From NCBI RefSeq assembly GCF_900110535.1, contig NZ_FOJA01000001.1:496001-560000 (forward strand): a DNA stretch of 64,000 nucleotides. Direction: 5' to 3'. Each line of letters opens with the position of its first letter. The first letter of the stretch is position 1. Shown piece by piece: positions 47,647 through 54,872 of the stretch. Under the pieces are notes generated by a model. The model did not search any database and was not told where the DNA came from. It worked only from the letters and a program-made list of their open reading frames with translations. The DNA comes from Halobacterium jilantaiense. Lineage in GTDB: Archaea > Halobacteriota > Halobacteria > Halobacteriales > Halobacteriaceae. Made by a program: the position numbers and the translations under genes.

Positions 47647-48732
47647 TCAGCGGTCTTCGCCGGACTCGTAGTACTCACCGGCCGCGTCCGGAATCCGAGT
47701 CCGGCCGACGAGCACGAGCACGACGACGACAGTCGCGTACGGGATGAGCTGAATCAACTGCGAGGGGATTTCGTAGGGCGTGAACTGCTGGATGCCGATC
47801 TGGAGGGACTCCAGCCCGGAGAACAGTATCGCCGCGCCGAACGTCCCGAGTGGATTGTAGTTCCCGAACAGGTAGGTGGCGATGGCGATGAAGCCCTTGC
47901 CGTCGATCATCGTCGTGCCGTTCCCGACGAACGACCCGACGTGGCCGATGGACAGCGCAGCGCCACCCATGCCCGCGAGCAGGCCCGAGATGAGGACGCT
48001 CGCGTAGCGAACGCGGTGGACGTTCACGCCCGCAGTGTCGAGGGCGTCGGGGTTCTCGCCGGACGCTTCGACCCACCGGCCGAACGCGGTGTGGTTGAGG
48101 ACGTACCACGACACGGCGACCGCGGCGAACATCAGGTAGACGATGGGGTTCGCGCGCAGCAACACCTGTCCGACGTACTCCAGAATCCGGACGCCCGAGT
48201 TCACGAACGCGTCGTGAAGGACGGGGACCGTCCACTCGCCGAAGCGGCTGATGGACGCCGTGTTCTTGTTGCCGAACACGACCGACGACGCGAACGGCGC
48301 GAGGCCCAGTGCCACCAGCCACACCGCGAGTCCGGCGATAATCTGGTCGGCCTCGTACTCGATGCAGACCACGGCGAACAGCCCGGCGAGCAGCACGCTC
48401 GCGAGTACGCCGCCTGCGAACCCGGTCCACAGCGCGGTGCCGCTGCTCCCGCCGAGCCCCCACGCGACGAGGACGGCGGTGAACGAGGAGATGATGAGCA
48501 GCCCCTCGAGGCCGATGTTGATGACGCCGGACTTCTCGGCGAAGATGCCGCCGAGCGCCGCGAGCGTGATGGGGACCGCGAGCCGGAGCGCGATTTCGGC
48601 CATGATGGGCCGGGACGCGATGTCGACGAGTTCGCCCGCGACGCTGTCGGGGAACAGCACGCCGAACACGGCGACGGCCGCGGCGAGCACGCCGAGAGCG
48701 GCCACAATCGTCGACCGCTCGGGCTTACGCAT
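47647..48732 (-). CDS. Nucleoside ABC transporter permease (second, YufQ/NupQ-like)
   Basis: 361 residues, about nine membrane helices of the BPD_transp_2 family (simple sugar/nucleoside importers). ITLAALGGIFAEKSGVINIGLEGLL (about 55-79) is the diagnostic segment for the smaller permease of BMP-type importers. The start ATG at 48732 overlaps the end of the first permease by 8 nt. With that permease it forms the membrane pore. Confidence 0.92.
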   Translation of the reverse strand: MRKPERSTIVAALGVLAAAVAVFGVLFPDSVAGELVDIASRPIMAEIALRLAVPITLAALGGIFAEKSGVINIGLEGLLIISSFTAVLVAWGLGGSSGTALWTGFAGGVLASVLLAGLFAVVCIEYEADQIIAGLAVWLVALGLAPFASSVVFGNKNTASISRFGEWTVPVLHDAFVNSGVRILEYVGQVLLRANPIVYLMFAAVAVSWYVLNHTAFGRWVEASGENPDALDTAGVNVHRVRYASVLISGLLAGMGGAALSIGHVGSFVGNGTTMIDGKGFIAIATYLFGNYNPLGTFGAAILFSGLESLQIGIQQFTPYEIPSQLIQLIPYATVVVVLVLVGRTRIPDAAGEYYESGEDR

Positions 48733-49945
48733 CCACGTCACCTCCGACACCGACGCGGTCACCGAGCATTCTGAAGAACTCCGGCATCGCCACGAACAGG
48801 ATGATGAGCCCGCGGAGGACGTCCACGAGTGCGGGCGGGACGTCCGTCCCGAACCCGATGGCCGCGGACCCGCTCTTGAGCACGCCGAACAGGAGCGCGG
48901 CGAACCCGACACCGAGCGGATTGTTGCCCGCGAGAATCGAGACGGTGATGCCGTCGAACCCGAGTTGCGGGAGGTTCGCGAGCCACCGCCCCTGGACCAT
49001 CATCACGAGAATCGCGCCGCCGATGCCGCCGAGCGCCCCGGAGATACCCATGCTCGCGACCATCGTGCGCTTCTCGTCGACGCCGCCGTAGGCGGCGGCC
49101 TCCGGCTGCTCGCCGCTGGTCCGCAGGTCGTACCCGAACGCGGTGCGCGCGAGCAGGTACGCGATGCCGACGACGAGCGCGACCGCGAACAGCAGTCCGA
49201 GGAGGCTGAAGTTGTTCCGCGGGTCGAACCCGAACGGGAGGTTCGGAATCTGTGCGGCCGCGGGGATGGTCGCGGTCTGGACGAGCGAGCTGTCCGCGGG
49301 CGTGAACCACGTCGAGACGACGACGTAGGCGAGGTTCGCGGCGACGAAGTTCAGCATGATGGTGGTGATGACTTCGTTGGCGTCCGCGTACGCCTTCAGC
49401 GCGCCCGGGAGCGCCCCCCAGAGACCGCCGGCGAGCGCGCCAGCGGCGAGGCCGACCGGCACCAGCACGACAGCACCGATGAGGCCGGCGGGCACGACCT
49501 TGCCGACGTAGACGGTGGCGAGCGCAGCGCCGAGCGCCCCGAGCACCATCTGTCCCTGCACACCGATGTTGAACATGCCGGCGCGGAACGACACCGCGAC
49601 GGCGAGCCCGGTGAACACGAGCAGCGTCGTCGACTGGAGCGTGGACGCGACGCGGAAGTCGAACGGCGACCACGTGCCGGTGCCGAGGAGGACCCGCTCG
49701 GGGTGGCCGATAGCGCCGAGGAACAGTTCGCTGTAGACCGCGAACGGGTCGTAACACGACGGCGTCTGCACGCCGAGGATAGCGACCTTCTGCGTGCAGG
49801 ACGCCGCCAGACCAGCGAGCGCGACGATGACGAACCCGACCGCGACGGCGAGCACGAGCGCCGCGACGCTGATGACGAGCCGTTCTTTCACCGACGCGTC
49901 GACGAGCCGAGCGAGCGCACTCCGCCACCGTGCGTCCTCGCTCAT
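48725..49945 (-). CDS. Nucleoside ABC transporter permease (first, YufP/NupP-like)
   Basis: 406 residues. One N-terminal helix is followed by a ~90-residue external segment containing two Cys (SCTQKV and PSCYDPF), then about eight helices of the BPD_transp_2 family. FRAGMFNIGVQGQMVLGALG is the diagnostic stretch. It overlaps the ATPase stop by four bases (49942-49945) and the second permease by eight, so the genes are translationally coupled. Confidence 0.92.
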   Translation of the reverse strand: MSEDARWRSALARLVDASVKERLVISVAALVLAVAVGFVIVALAGLAASCTQKVAILGVQTPSCYDPFAVYSELFLGAIGHPERVLLGTGTWSPFDFRVASTLQSTTLLVFTGLAVAVSFRAGMFNIGVQGQMVLGALGAALATVYVGKVVPAGLIGAVVLVPVGLAAGALAGGLWGALPGALKAYADANEVITTIMLNFVAANLAYVVVSTWFTPADSSLVQTATIPAAAQIPNLPFGFDPRNNFSLLGLLFAVALVVGIAYLLARTAFGYDLRTSGEQPEAAAYGGVDEKRTMVASMGISGALGGIGGAILVMMVQGRWLANLPQLGFDGITVSILAGNNPLGVGFAALLFGVLKSGSAAIGFGTDVPPALVDVLRGLIILFVAMPEFFRMLGDRVGVGGDVDA

Positions 49946-51462
49946 CGTTCCTCCGGCCGCTGCCCGGCCATCAGGAGTCCGAGTTCCTCTTCGGTCACGT
50001 CGTCGGGATCTACTTCGTCCATGAATGTGCCCTCGTACATCACCGCGAGCCGGTCCGAGAGGCTCGTCACCTCGTCGAGTTTCGACGACACCAGCAGCAC
50101 CGCCGCGCCGTCGTCGCGGAGTTCCAGGAGTCGCTCGCGGATGAACTCCGTCGACCCGATGTCGACGCCGCGGGTCGGGTGGGTGACGACGACGAGGTCG
50201 GGGTCGCGTTCGAACTCGCGGCCCACGATGAACTTCTGCTGGTTGCCGCCGGACAGCGACGCGGCGTTGGCGTCCGCGTTGCCCGGCCGCACGTCGTAGG
50301 TGTCCACGATGTCGGTGGCGTGCTCGCGGGAGCGCTGCCAGTCGATGCGGCCGCCCTCCGCGAACTCGGGGTCGTGCTGGCTGCCGAGGATGCCGTTGGC
50401 GACGAGGTCGAAGTCCATCACGAGCCCACGCTCGTGGCGGTCCTCGGGGACGTACGCCATCCCCGCTTCGATGTGGCGGCGACGCGACGCACGGGTCACG
50501 TCCTCGCCGTCGAAGGTCACCGCGCCGTCGTCGGGGATGCGGAGCCCCGTAATCGCCTCAACGAGTTCGGCCTGTCCGTTGCCGTCCACGCCGGCGATGC
50601 CGTACACTTCGCCCGACCGAATCGTCATCGACACGTCGGCGACGCGGTCGATGCCATCATCGTCGGTCACTGTCAGGTCGGCCACGTCGAGGACCGGGTC
50701 GCCGGGCGTTCCGGCGTCGGCGTCGACGTCCAGGAGGACTTCGCGTCCGACCATCAGTTCCGCGAGTTCCTCGCGGGTCGCGTCAGCCGCGGGCAGCGAG
50801 CCGACGTTCTTGCCGTCCCGGAGGACGGTCACGTCGTCGGCAGCGTGCAGCGCCTCGCCGAGCTTGTGCGTGATGAAGATGATGGTCTTCCCCTCGGCGG
50901 TGAGTTCGCCGAGGACGTCGAAGAGGTCCTCTACCTCCTGTGGAGTGAGGACTGCGGTCGGTTCGTCGAGGATGAGGACGTCGGCACCCCGGTACAGCGC
51001 CTTCAGAATCTCGACGCGCTGCTGGACGCCGACGCTCACGTCCTCGATGCGCGCGTCCGGGTCCACGTCGAAGCCGTACCGGTCACAGAGGTCCTCGACG
51101 GCGTCCCGGGCGGCGTCCCGGTCCACGCGCAGCCCGCCCCACTTCCGGGGTTCGTTGCCGAGGACGACGTTCTCGGCGACAGTCATCGGGTCCACGAGCA
51201 TGAAGTGCTGGTGAATCATCCCGATGCCCGCGTCGATCGCGTCCCGCGGCGAGTCGAAGTCCTGGTCGACACCGCCCACGGAGACGGTGCCCTCGTCCGG
51301 CTCGTAGAGGCCGTAGAGGACGTTCATCAGCGTCGTCTTGCCAGCGCCGTTCTCGCCGAGCAACGCGTGGACGGTGCCCTCCTCGACGGTCAGCGTAACG
51401 TCGTCGTTGGCCACAACGCCGGGAAATCGCTTCGTGATTCCCGACAGGGAAATCGAAGTCAT
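49942..51462 (-). CDS. Nucleoside ABC transporter ATP-binding protein (duplicated ABC, YufO/NupO-like)
   Basis: 506 residues with two ABC domains. The first has Walker A LLGENGAGKTTLMNVLYGLY, the variant signature VSVGVQQRVEILKAL and Walker B VLILDEPTAVL. The second has GIAGVDGNGQAELVEAI as a degenerate Walker A without Lys-Ser/Thr, a normal signature SGGNQQKFIVGRE and VVTHPTRGVD. This asymmetry is typical of the sugar/nucleoside (CUT2-like) ATPases. The start follows the BMP gene by 24 nt. Confidence 0.95.
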   Translation of the reverse strand: MTSISLSGITKRFPGVVANDDVTLTVEEGTVHALLGENGAGKTTLMNVLYGLYEPDEGTVSVGGVDQDFDSPRDAIDAGIGMIHQHFMLVDPMTVAENVVLGNEPRKWGGLRVDRDAARDAVEDLCDRYGFDVDPDARIEDVSVGVQQRVEILKALYRGADVLILDEPTAVLTPQEVEDLFDVLGELTAEGKTIIFITHKLGEALHAADDVTVLRDGKNVGSLPAADATREELAELMVGREVLLDVDADAGTPGDPVLDVADLTVTDDDGIDRVADVSMTIRSGEVYGIAGVDGNGQAELVEAITGLRIPDDGAVTFDGEDVTRASRRRHIEAGMAYVPEDRHERGLVMDFDLVANGILGSQHDPEFAEGGRIDWQRSREHATDIVDTYDVRPGNADANAASLSGGNQQKFIVGREFERDPDLVVVTHPTRGVDIGSTEFIRERLLELRDDGAAVLLVSSKLDEVTSLSDRLAVMYEGTFMDEVDPDDVTEEELGLLMAGQRPEER

Positions 51463-51486
51463 CAGTTCGGTCGGTGGTCGATACGA

Positions 51487-52536
51487 CTAGGGTTCCGTCG
51501 GAACGTCGATGTCCCCCGCGATGAGTTCGTCCCGGGTCTCGGAGATCGTGTCCTTGACGTCCTGGGGAATCTCCGAACCGAGCTCGTCGCCGTACACCGC
51601 GGCGACGCCGTCGTCGTCGAGACCGAGTCGAGTGGTCTCGCCGCCCTTGAAGTTACCATTGTCGACCGCCTCGACCGCTTCGAAGATGGCGGTGTCGACT
51701 CGCTTGACCATGCTCGCGAGGATGACATCGGAGAAGTCGGACTGCGTGACGGACTGGTCGCGGTCCACGCCGATGGCGAACTTCCCGAGGTCCTGTGCGG
51801 CGCGGAAGACGCCGACGCCGGTCGCGCCGGACGCGTGGTAGACGATGTCGGCACCGGAGTCGTACATCGAGCGCGCCTGGGACTGTCCCGCGGACGGGTC
51901 GTTGAAGCTCCCGACGTACGACGACAGCACGTCGATGTCCCCGTCGACGCTCTTCGCGCCGGCCTTGAAGCCGGCCTCGAACTTCTTGATGAGCGGGGAC
52001 TCGATGCCGCCGACGAACCCGACGGCGTTGGTGTCCTGACCGGTCGCGCCCGCGCCGGCACTGAAGTCCCGCTGCGTGAGCATCCCCGCCATCTCGCCGA
52101 CGAGGTAGGAGCCGGTCTCCTCGCGGAACCGGTAGCTCGCGACGTTGTCTCTGTCGACCGTCTCGTCGATGAGCGTCCACTTCTGGTCCGGGAACTCCTC
52201 CGCGTTCGTCGTCAGCGCGTCCTTCTGCGCGAAGCCGATGCAGTTCACGAGGTCGAAGCTGCCGTCCTGTGCGTACTGCTGCTGGGCGGACGCGAAGTCG
52301 GAGTTGCTCTCGGGCTGGGACTCCTCGTACGTGATGCCCAGCTCGTCCTCTGCCTGTTCGAGGCCCTGCTGGGCCTGGTCGTTGAACGACCCGTCGCCGA
52401 GCCCGCCGGTGGCGTACACCATGCCGACCTTCGTACTGTCACTGCCGCCGCCCCCGCCAGTACAGCCAGCGAGTAGTGATGCGCCAACCGTGCCCCCCGT
52501 CAGCTTCAGGAATTTTCGTCGATCGAACTCGGCCAT
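51487..52536 (-). CDS. BMP-family nucleoside-binding lipoprotein
   Basis: 349 residues from the ATG at 52536. Tat motif DRRKFLKL, then lipobox LLAGC with Cys25 and a Gly-rich tether. The mature part is the basic membrane protein/PnrA fold: VGMVYATGGLGDGSFNDQAQQG at its start is the nucleoside-binding signature, and YHASGATGVGVFRAA follows. PnrA-type proteins bind purine nucleosides, others guanosine or uridine. An in-frame TTG at 52545 is a weaker start. It leads the importer operon with a TATA box 27 nt upstream. Confidence 0.95.
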   Translation of the reverse strand: MAEFDRRKFLKLTGGTVGASLLAGCTGGGGGSDSTKVGMVYATGGLGDGSFNDQAQQGLEQAEDELGITYEESQPESNSDFASAQQQYAQDGSFDLVNCIGFAQKDALTTNAEEFPDQKWTLIDETVDRDNVASYRFREETGSYLVGEMAGMLTQRDFSAGAGATGQDTNAVGFVGGIESPLIKKFEAGFKAGAKSVDGDIDVLSSYVGSFNDPSAGQSQARSMYDSGADIVYHASGATGVGVFRAAQDLGKFAIGVDRDQSVTQSDFSDVILASMVKRVDTAIFEAVEAVDNGNFKGGETTRLGLDDDGVAAVYGDELGSEIPQDVKDTISETRDELIAGDIDVPTEP

Positions 52537-52563
52537 GCTTGCCAATAGTCAGGGCGAGAACTC

Positions 52564-52572
52564 GTGATAAAC
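52564..52572 (-). promoter_or_regulatory. TATA box of the nucleoside importer operon
   Basis: GTTTATCAC on the minus strand, 27 nt before the BMP start at 52536. It indicates a promoter for the importer independent of the upstream mutase gene. Confidence 0.5.
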
Positions 52573-52644
52573 GTGCCGTTTTGTCCAGCTACCGTCGGCG
52601 ATATCGACATCTATAGGCCCGCACCGTCCCGTCCCGAGTGAACG

Positions 52645-54006
52645 TCACGCGTCCTCAACGGCGTCCCGAACGACGCCGACCGCGGCTTCGACGAGGTCGT
52701 CGACGTCCTCGCTCTCGGCGTACACGCGGACGTAGGGTTCGGTGCCGGACGGCCGCACGAGCACCCACGAAGCGTCCGGGAAGGACAGCCGGACGCCGTA
52801 CTCGGTGTCGACGTCGGCGTCCGGGAACGCCGCGGGGAGGTCGTCACCGAGCGCGGCCATCACCGCCGCTTTCTCGTCGTCGGGGCACTCGACGCTGACC
52901 TTCCGGTACGGGCGTTCCGTGACCGGCTCTCGGAGCGGCGCGAGCCCCCCGGCGTCGGCCGCGAGCCGGGACAGGATGGCCGCGGAGGTCACGCCGTCTA
53001 TCCAGCCCCCGAACCCGGTGTGGACGTGCTTCCAGGGTTCGGCCGCGAACACGACGTCGCCGCCGTCCTCGCGCGCCGCGGCGATGCCCTCGTGGAGCGC
53101 GCCGAGTCGAACGCGCTCGACGCGACCCCCGGCCGCCTCGACGCGCTCGTCGATGCGGGCGCTCGCGTTCGGCGTTGTCACCACGACGGGGTCGTCGGCG
53201 TCGCTCGCGTCCGTGTAGTGCTCCGCGAGGACGGCGACGACGGTGTCCTCGTGGACGACGTCGCCGTCGCCGTCGACGAGCACGATGCGGTCGGCGTCAC
53301 CGTCGTGGGCGATACCGAACGCGGCGTCGCCGTTCGCGACGAACTCCCGGAGGTCGGTGACCGTCTCCGGTGTCGGCTTGCTCGGCCGGCCGGGGAAGTG
53401 GCCGTCGACGTTCGCGTTCAGCGTGACGACGTGCGCGCCGAGCGCCCGCAGCACCTGCGGCGTGGCGAGCGCGGCGACGCCGTTCCCGCAGTCCACGGCG
53501 ACGGTGAGGCCGGCCAGCGGCGCACCGTGCTCGCTGGCGTACTCCGTGACGGCCGCCCGGTAGTCTGGGAGCACGTCGAGTGACTCCGTGTCGCCCCACT
53601 CGTCCCAGGTCGCGTAGCTCGCGCCGTCCGCGACGCTCGCCTCGACGGCGCGCTCGGCGTCGCGGTCGTACTCCTCACCGTCCACGAACAGCTTGATGCC
53701 GTTGTCCTCCGGCGGATTGTGGCTCGCCGTGAGCTGGATGCCGCGCCGCCCTCGGCTGGCGTACGCGAGCGCCGGCGTCGGCAGCACGCCCGCTCTGAGG
53801 ACGCGAGCGCCCGCCGACTCCAGGCCGGCCGTCGCCGCCGCGGCGAGCGCCGGGCCGGTCACTCGGCCGTCCCGCGACACGACGAACTCGCGGTCGCCGC
53901 CGTCGCGCGCCTCACTCGCCGCCGCGGTCCCGACAGCCAGCGCCAGTTCAGGGTCGACGGTCTCGGCCGCGTCCCCCCTGATGCCTGCCGTCCCGAAGAG
54001 GTCCAT
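52645..54006 (-). CDS. Phosphohexomutase-superfamily enzyme (possible phosphopentomutase)
   Basis: 453 residues of the PMM/PGM/GlmM superfamily. Phosphoserine Ser95 is in TASHNPPEDNG, Mg loop DGDADR at 235-240, phosphate-binding RPSGTEPYVRVY near 420. The sugar-recognition loop, normally GE(x)SGH, reads AAEPWKHVHTGFGGW (about 321-335). It keeps Glu323 and a His at the same spacing but changes the residues between. Since the gene precedes the nucleoside importer, ribose-phosphate (phosphopentomutase) is a reasonable substrate. Phosphoglucosamine or phosphomannose mutase remains possible. Confidence 0.88.
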   Translation of the reverse strand: MDLFGTAGIRGDAAETVDPELALAVGTAAASEARDGGDREFVVSRDGRVTGPALAAAATAGLESAGARVLRAGVLPTPALAYASRGRRGIQLTASHNPPEDNGIKLFVDGEEYDRDAERAVEASVADGASYATWDEWGDTESLDVLPDYRAAVTEYASEHGAPLAGLTVAVDCGNGVAALATPQVLRALGAHVVTLNANVDGHFPGRPSKPTPETVTDLREFVANGDAAFGIAHDGDADRIVLVDGDGDVVHEDTVVAVLAEHYTDASDADDPVVVTTPNASARIDERVEAAGGRVERVRLGALHEGIAAAREDGGDVVFAAEPWKHVHTGFGGWIDGVTSAAILSRLAADAGGLAPLREPVTERPYRKVSVECPDDEKAAVMAALGDDLPAAFPDADVDTEYGVRLSFPDASWVLVRPSGTEPYVRVYAESEDVDDLVEAAVGVVRDAVEDA

Positions 54007-54080
54007 GGGCGACGGCAGCGGGCCCGCGCACTTAGCTATCCCTATTCCAGAACCAGCCCGGGCGGCCGCCCCGGCGCGCC

Positions 54081-54554
54081 TCAGAGTTCGACGCCGCTCG
54101 GGATGAGACTGTGACCGCGGAGGAGGTCGCCGTCGCTGCTGTAGACGAGGAACGTGGCTTTCTCGTAGACGGCGAGTACACCGTCGTCGACGCGAATCTC
54201 GACGCGGTAGCGGCCGTCGCCGTCGTCCGTGGACTCGCCGTAGCGGCGGGCGGCCCGGACGAACTGGAGCACGTCCTCGGCGTCGACGTTGAGTTCGAGG
54301 ACGAAGTCCCCGGTGATGCGGTTCGTGACCGAGACGACGCCGCTGGCGTCCGGGTCGTCCACGTCGTCGGTCAGCCGGAAGCCGGCGTCCGTCCCCTCGG
54401 CGTCGAGGAGTTCGCCCGTGTTGTCAGTGAGTCGGTCACGGAGCTCGTCGGCGGGCCCCGCGAAGTCGATGGCGACGTTCGGCTTCTCGGGGCTGCCGCT
54501 GCCGTCCACCCAGTCGACGTTCGACACGTCCAGTTCGAAGTAGTCCCGGCGCAT
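54081..54554 (-). CDS. DUF5793 family haloarchaeal protein
   Basis: 157 residues starting MRRDYFELDVSNVDWVD, the conserved opening of this haloarchaeal family. It is beta-rich and very acidic, with a central FVLELNVDAEDVLQFVRAARRYGE helix and a final strand TFLVYSSDGDLLRGHSLIPSGVEL. Function unknown; no catalytic motif is visible. It sits on the same strand between a small zinc-knuckle gene and the mutase gene. Confidence 0.8.
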   Translation of the reverse strand: MRRDYFELDVSNVDWVDGSGSPEKPNVAIDFAGPADELRDRLTDNTGELLDAEGTDAGFRLTDDVDDPDASGVVSVTNRITGDFVLELNVDAEDVLQFVRAARRYGESTDDGDGRYRVEIRVDDGVLAVYEKATFLVYSSDGDLLRGHSLIPSGVEL

Positions 54555-54607
54555 TCCCTACAGACCAGTTGGGTGGACGGGGAAATGAACGTAACGCCCG
54601 TTGCGGG

Positions 54608-54823
54608 TCACCGGCCGTACGCGAACTGTTCGACCGCGTCGTTCAGCCGCGCGGTGACGCGGCGGGTCCACGCGACGGGGTTCACTCGCGTCAACTCCGA
54701 CTCCTCGACCTCGATACGGTCGTCGCCGAACGGGTCGCGGCCCTCGTCTTCGTCGACGGCCGCGTCGACGACTGTCGTCATCGAGCAGCGGCCGCAGGCC
54801 TCGGTCGGACTCTCGTTTCCCAT
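54608..54823 (-). CDS. Small acidic protein with CxxC knuckle
   Basis: 71 residues, not recognised. It begins MGNESPTEACGRCSMTTVVDAA, so Cys10 and Cys13 form one CxxC half-knuckle that might bind zinc in a dimer. An acidic middle follows and the ending VNPVAWTRRVTARLNDAVEQFAYG is basic/helical. Size and composition look like a real haloarchaeal protein. It starts 49 nt after the RND exporter stop and is probably co-transcribed. Confidence 0.55.
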   Translation of the reverse strand: MGNESPTEACGRCSMTTVVDAAVDEDEGRDPFGDDRIEVEESELTRVNPVAWTRRVTARLNDAVEQFAYGR

Positions 54824-54872
54824 GGGTGTCCGTCACACGCCCAGGGGCAAAGGTCTGCCGGCGGCAGCGGGC

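Noticed and set aside
49930-52476. 848-residue open frame opposite the nucleoside ATPase and BMP genes
   Set aside because: It crosses two real genes on the other strand that have complete motifs and coupled starts.
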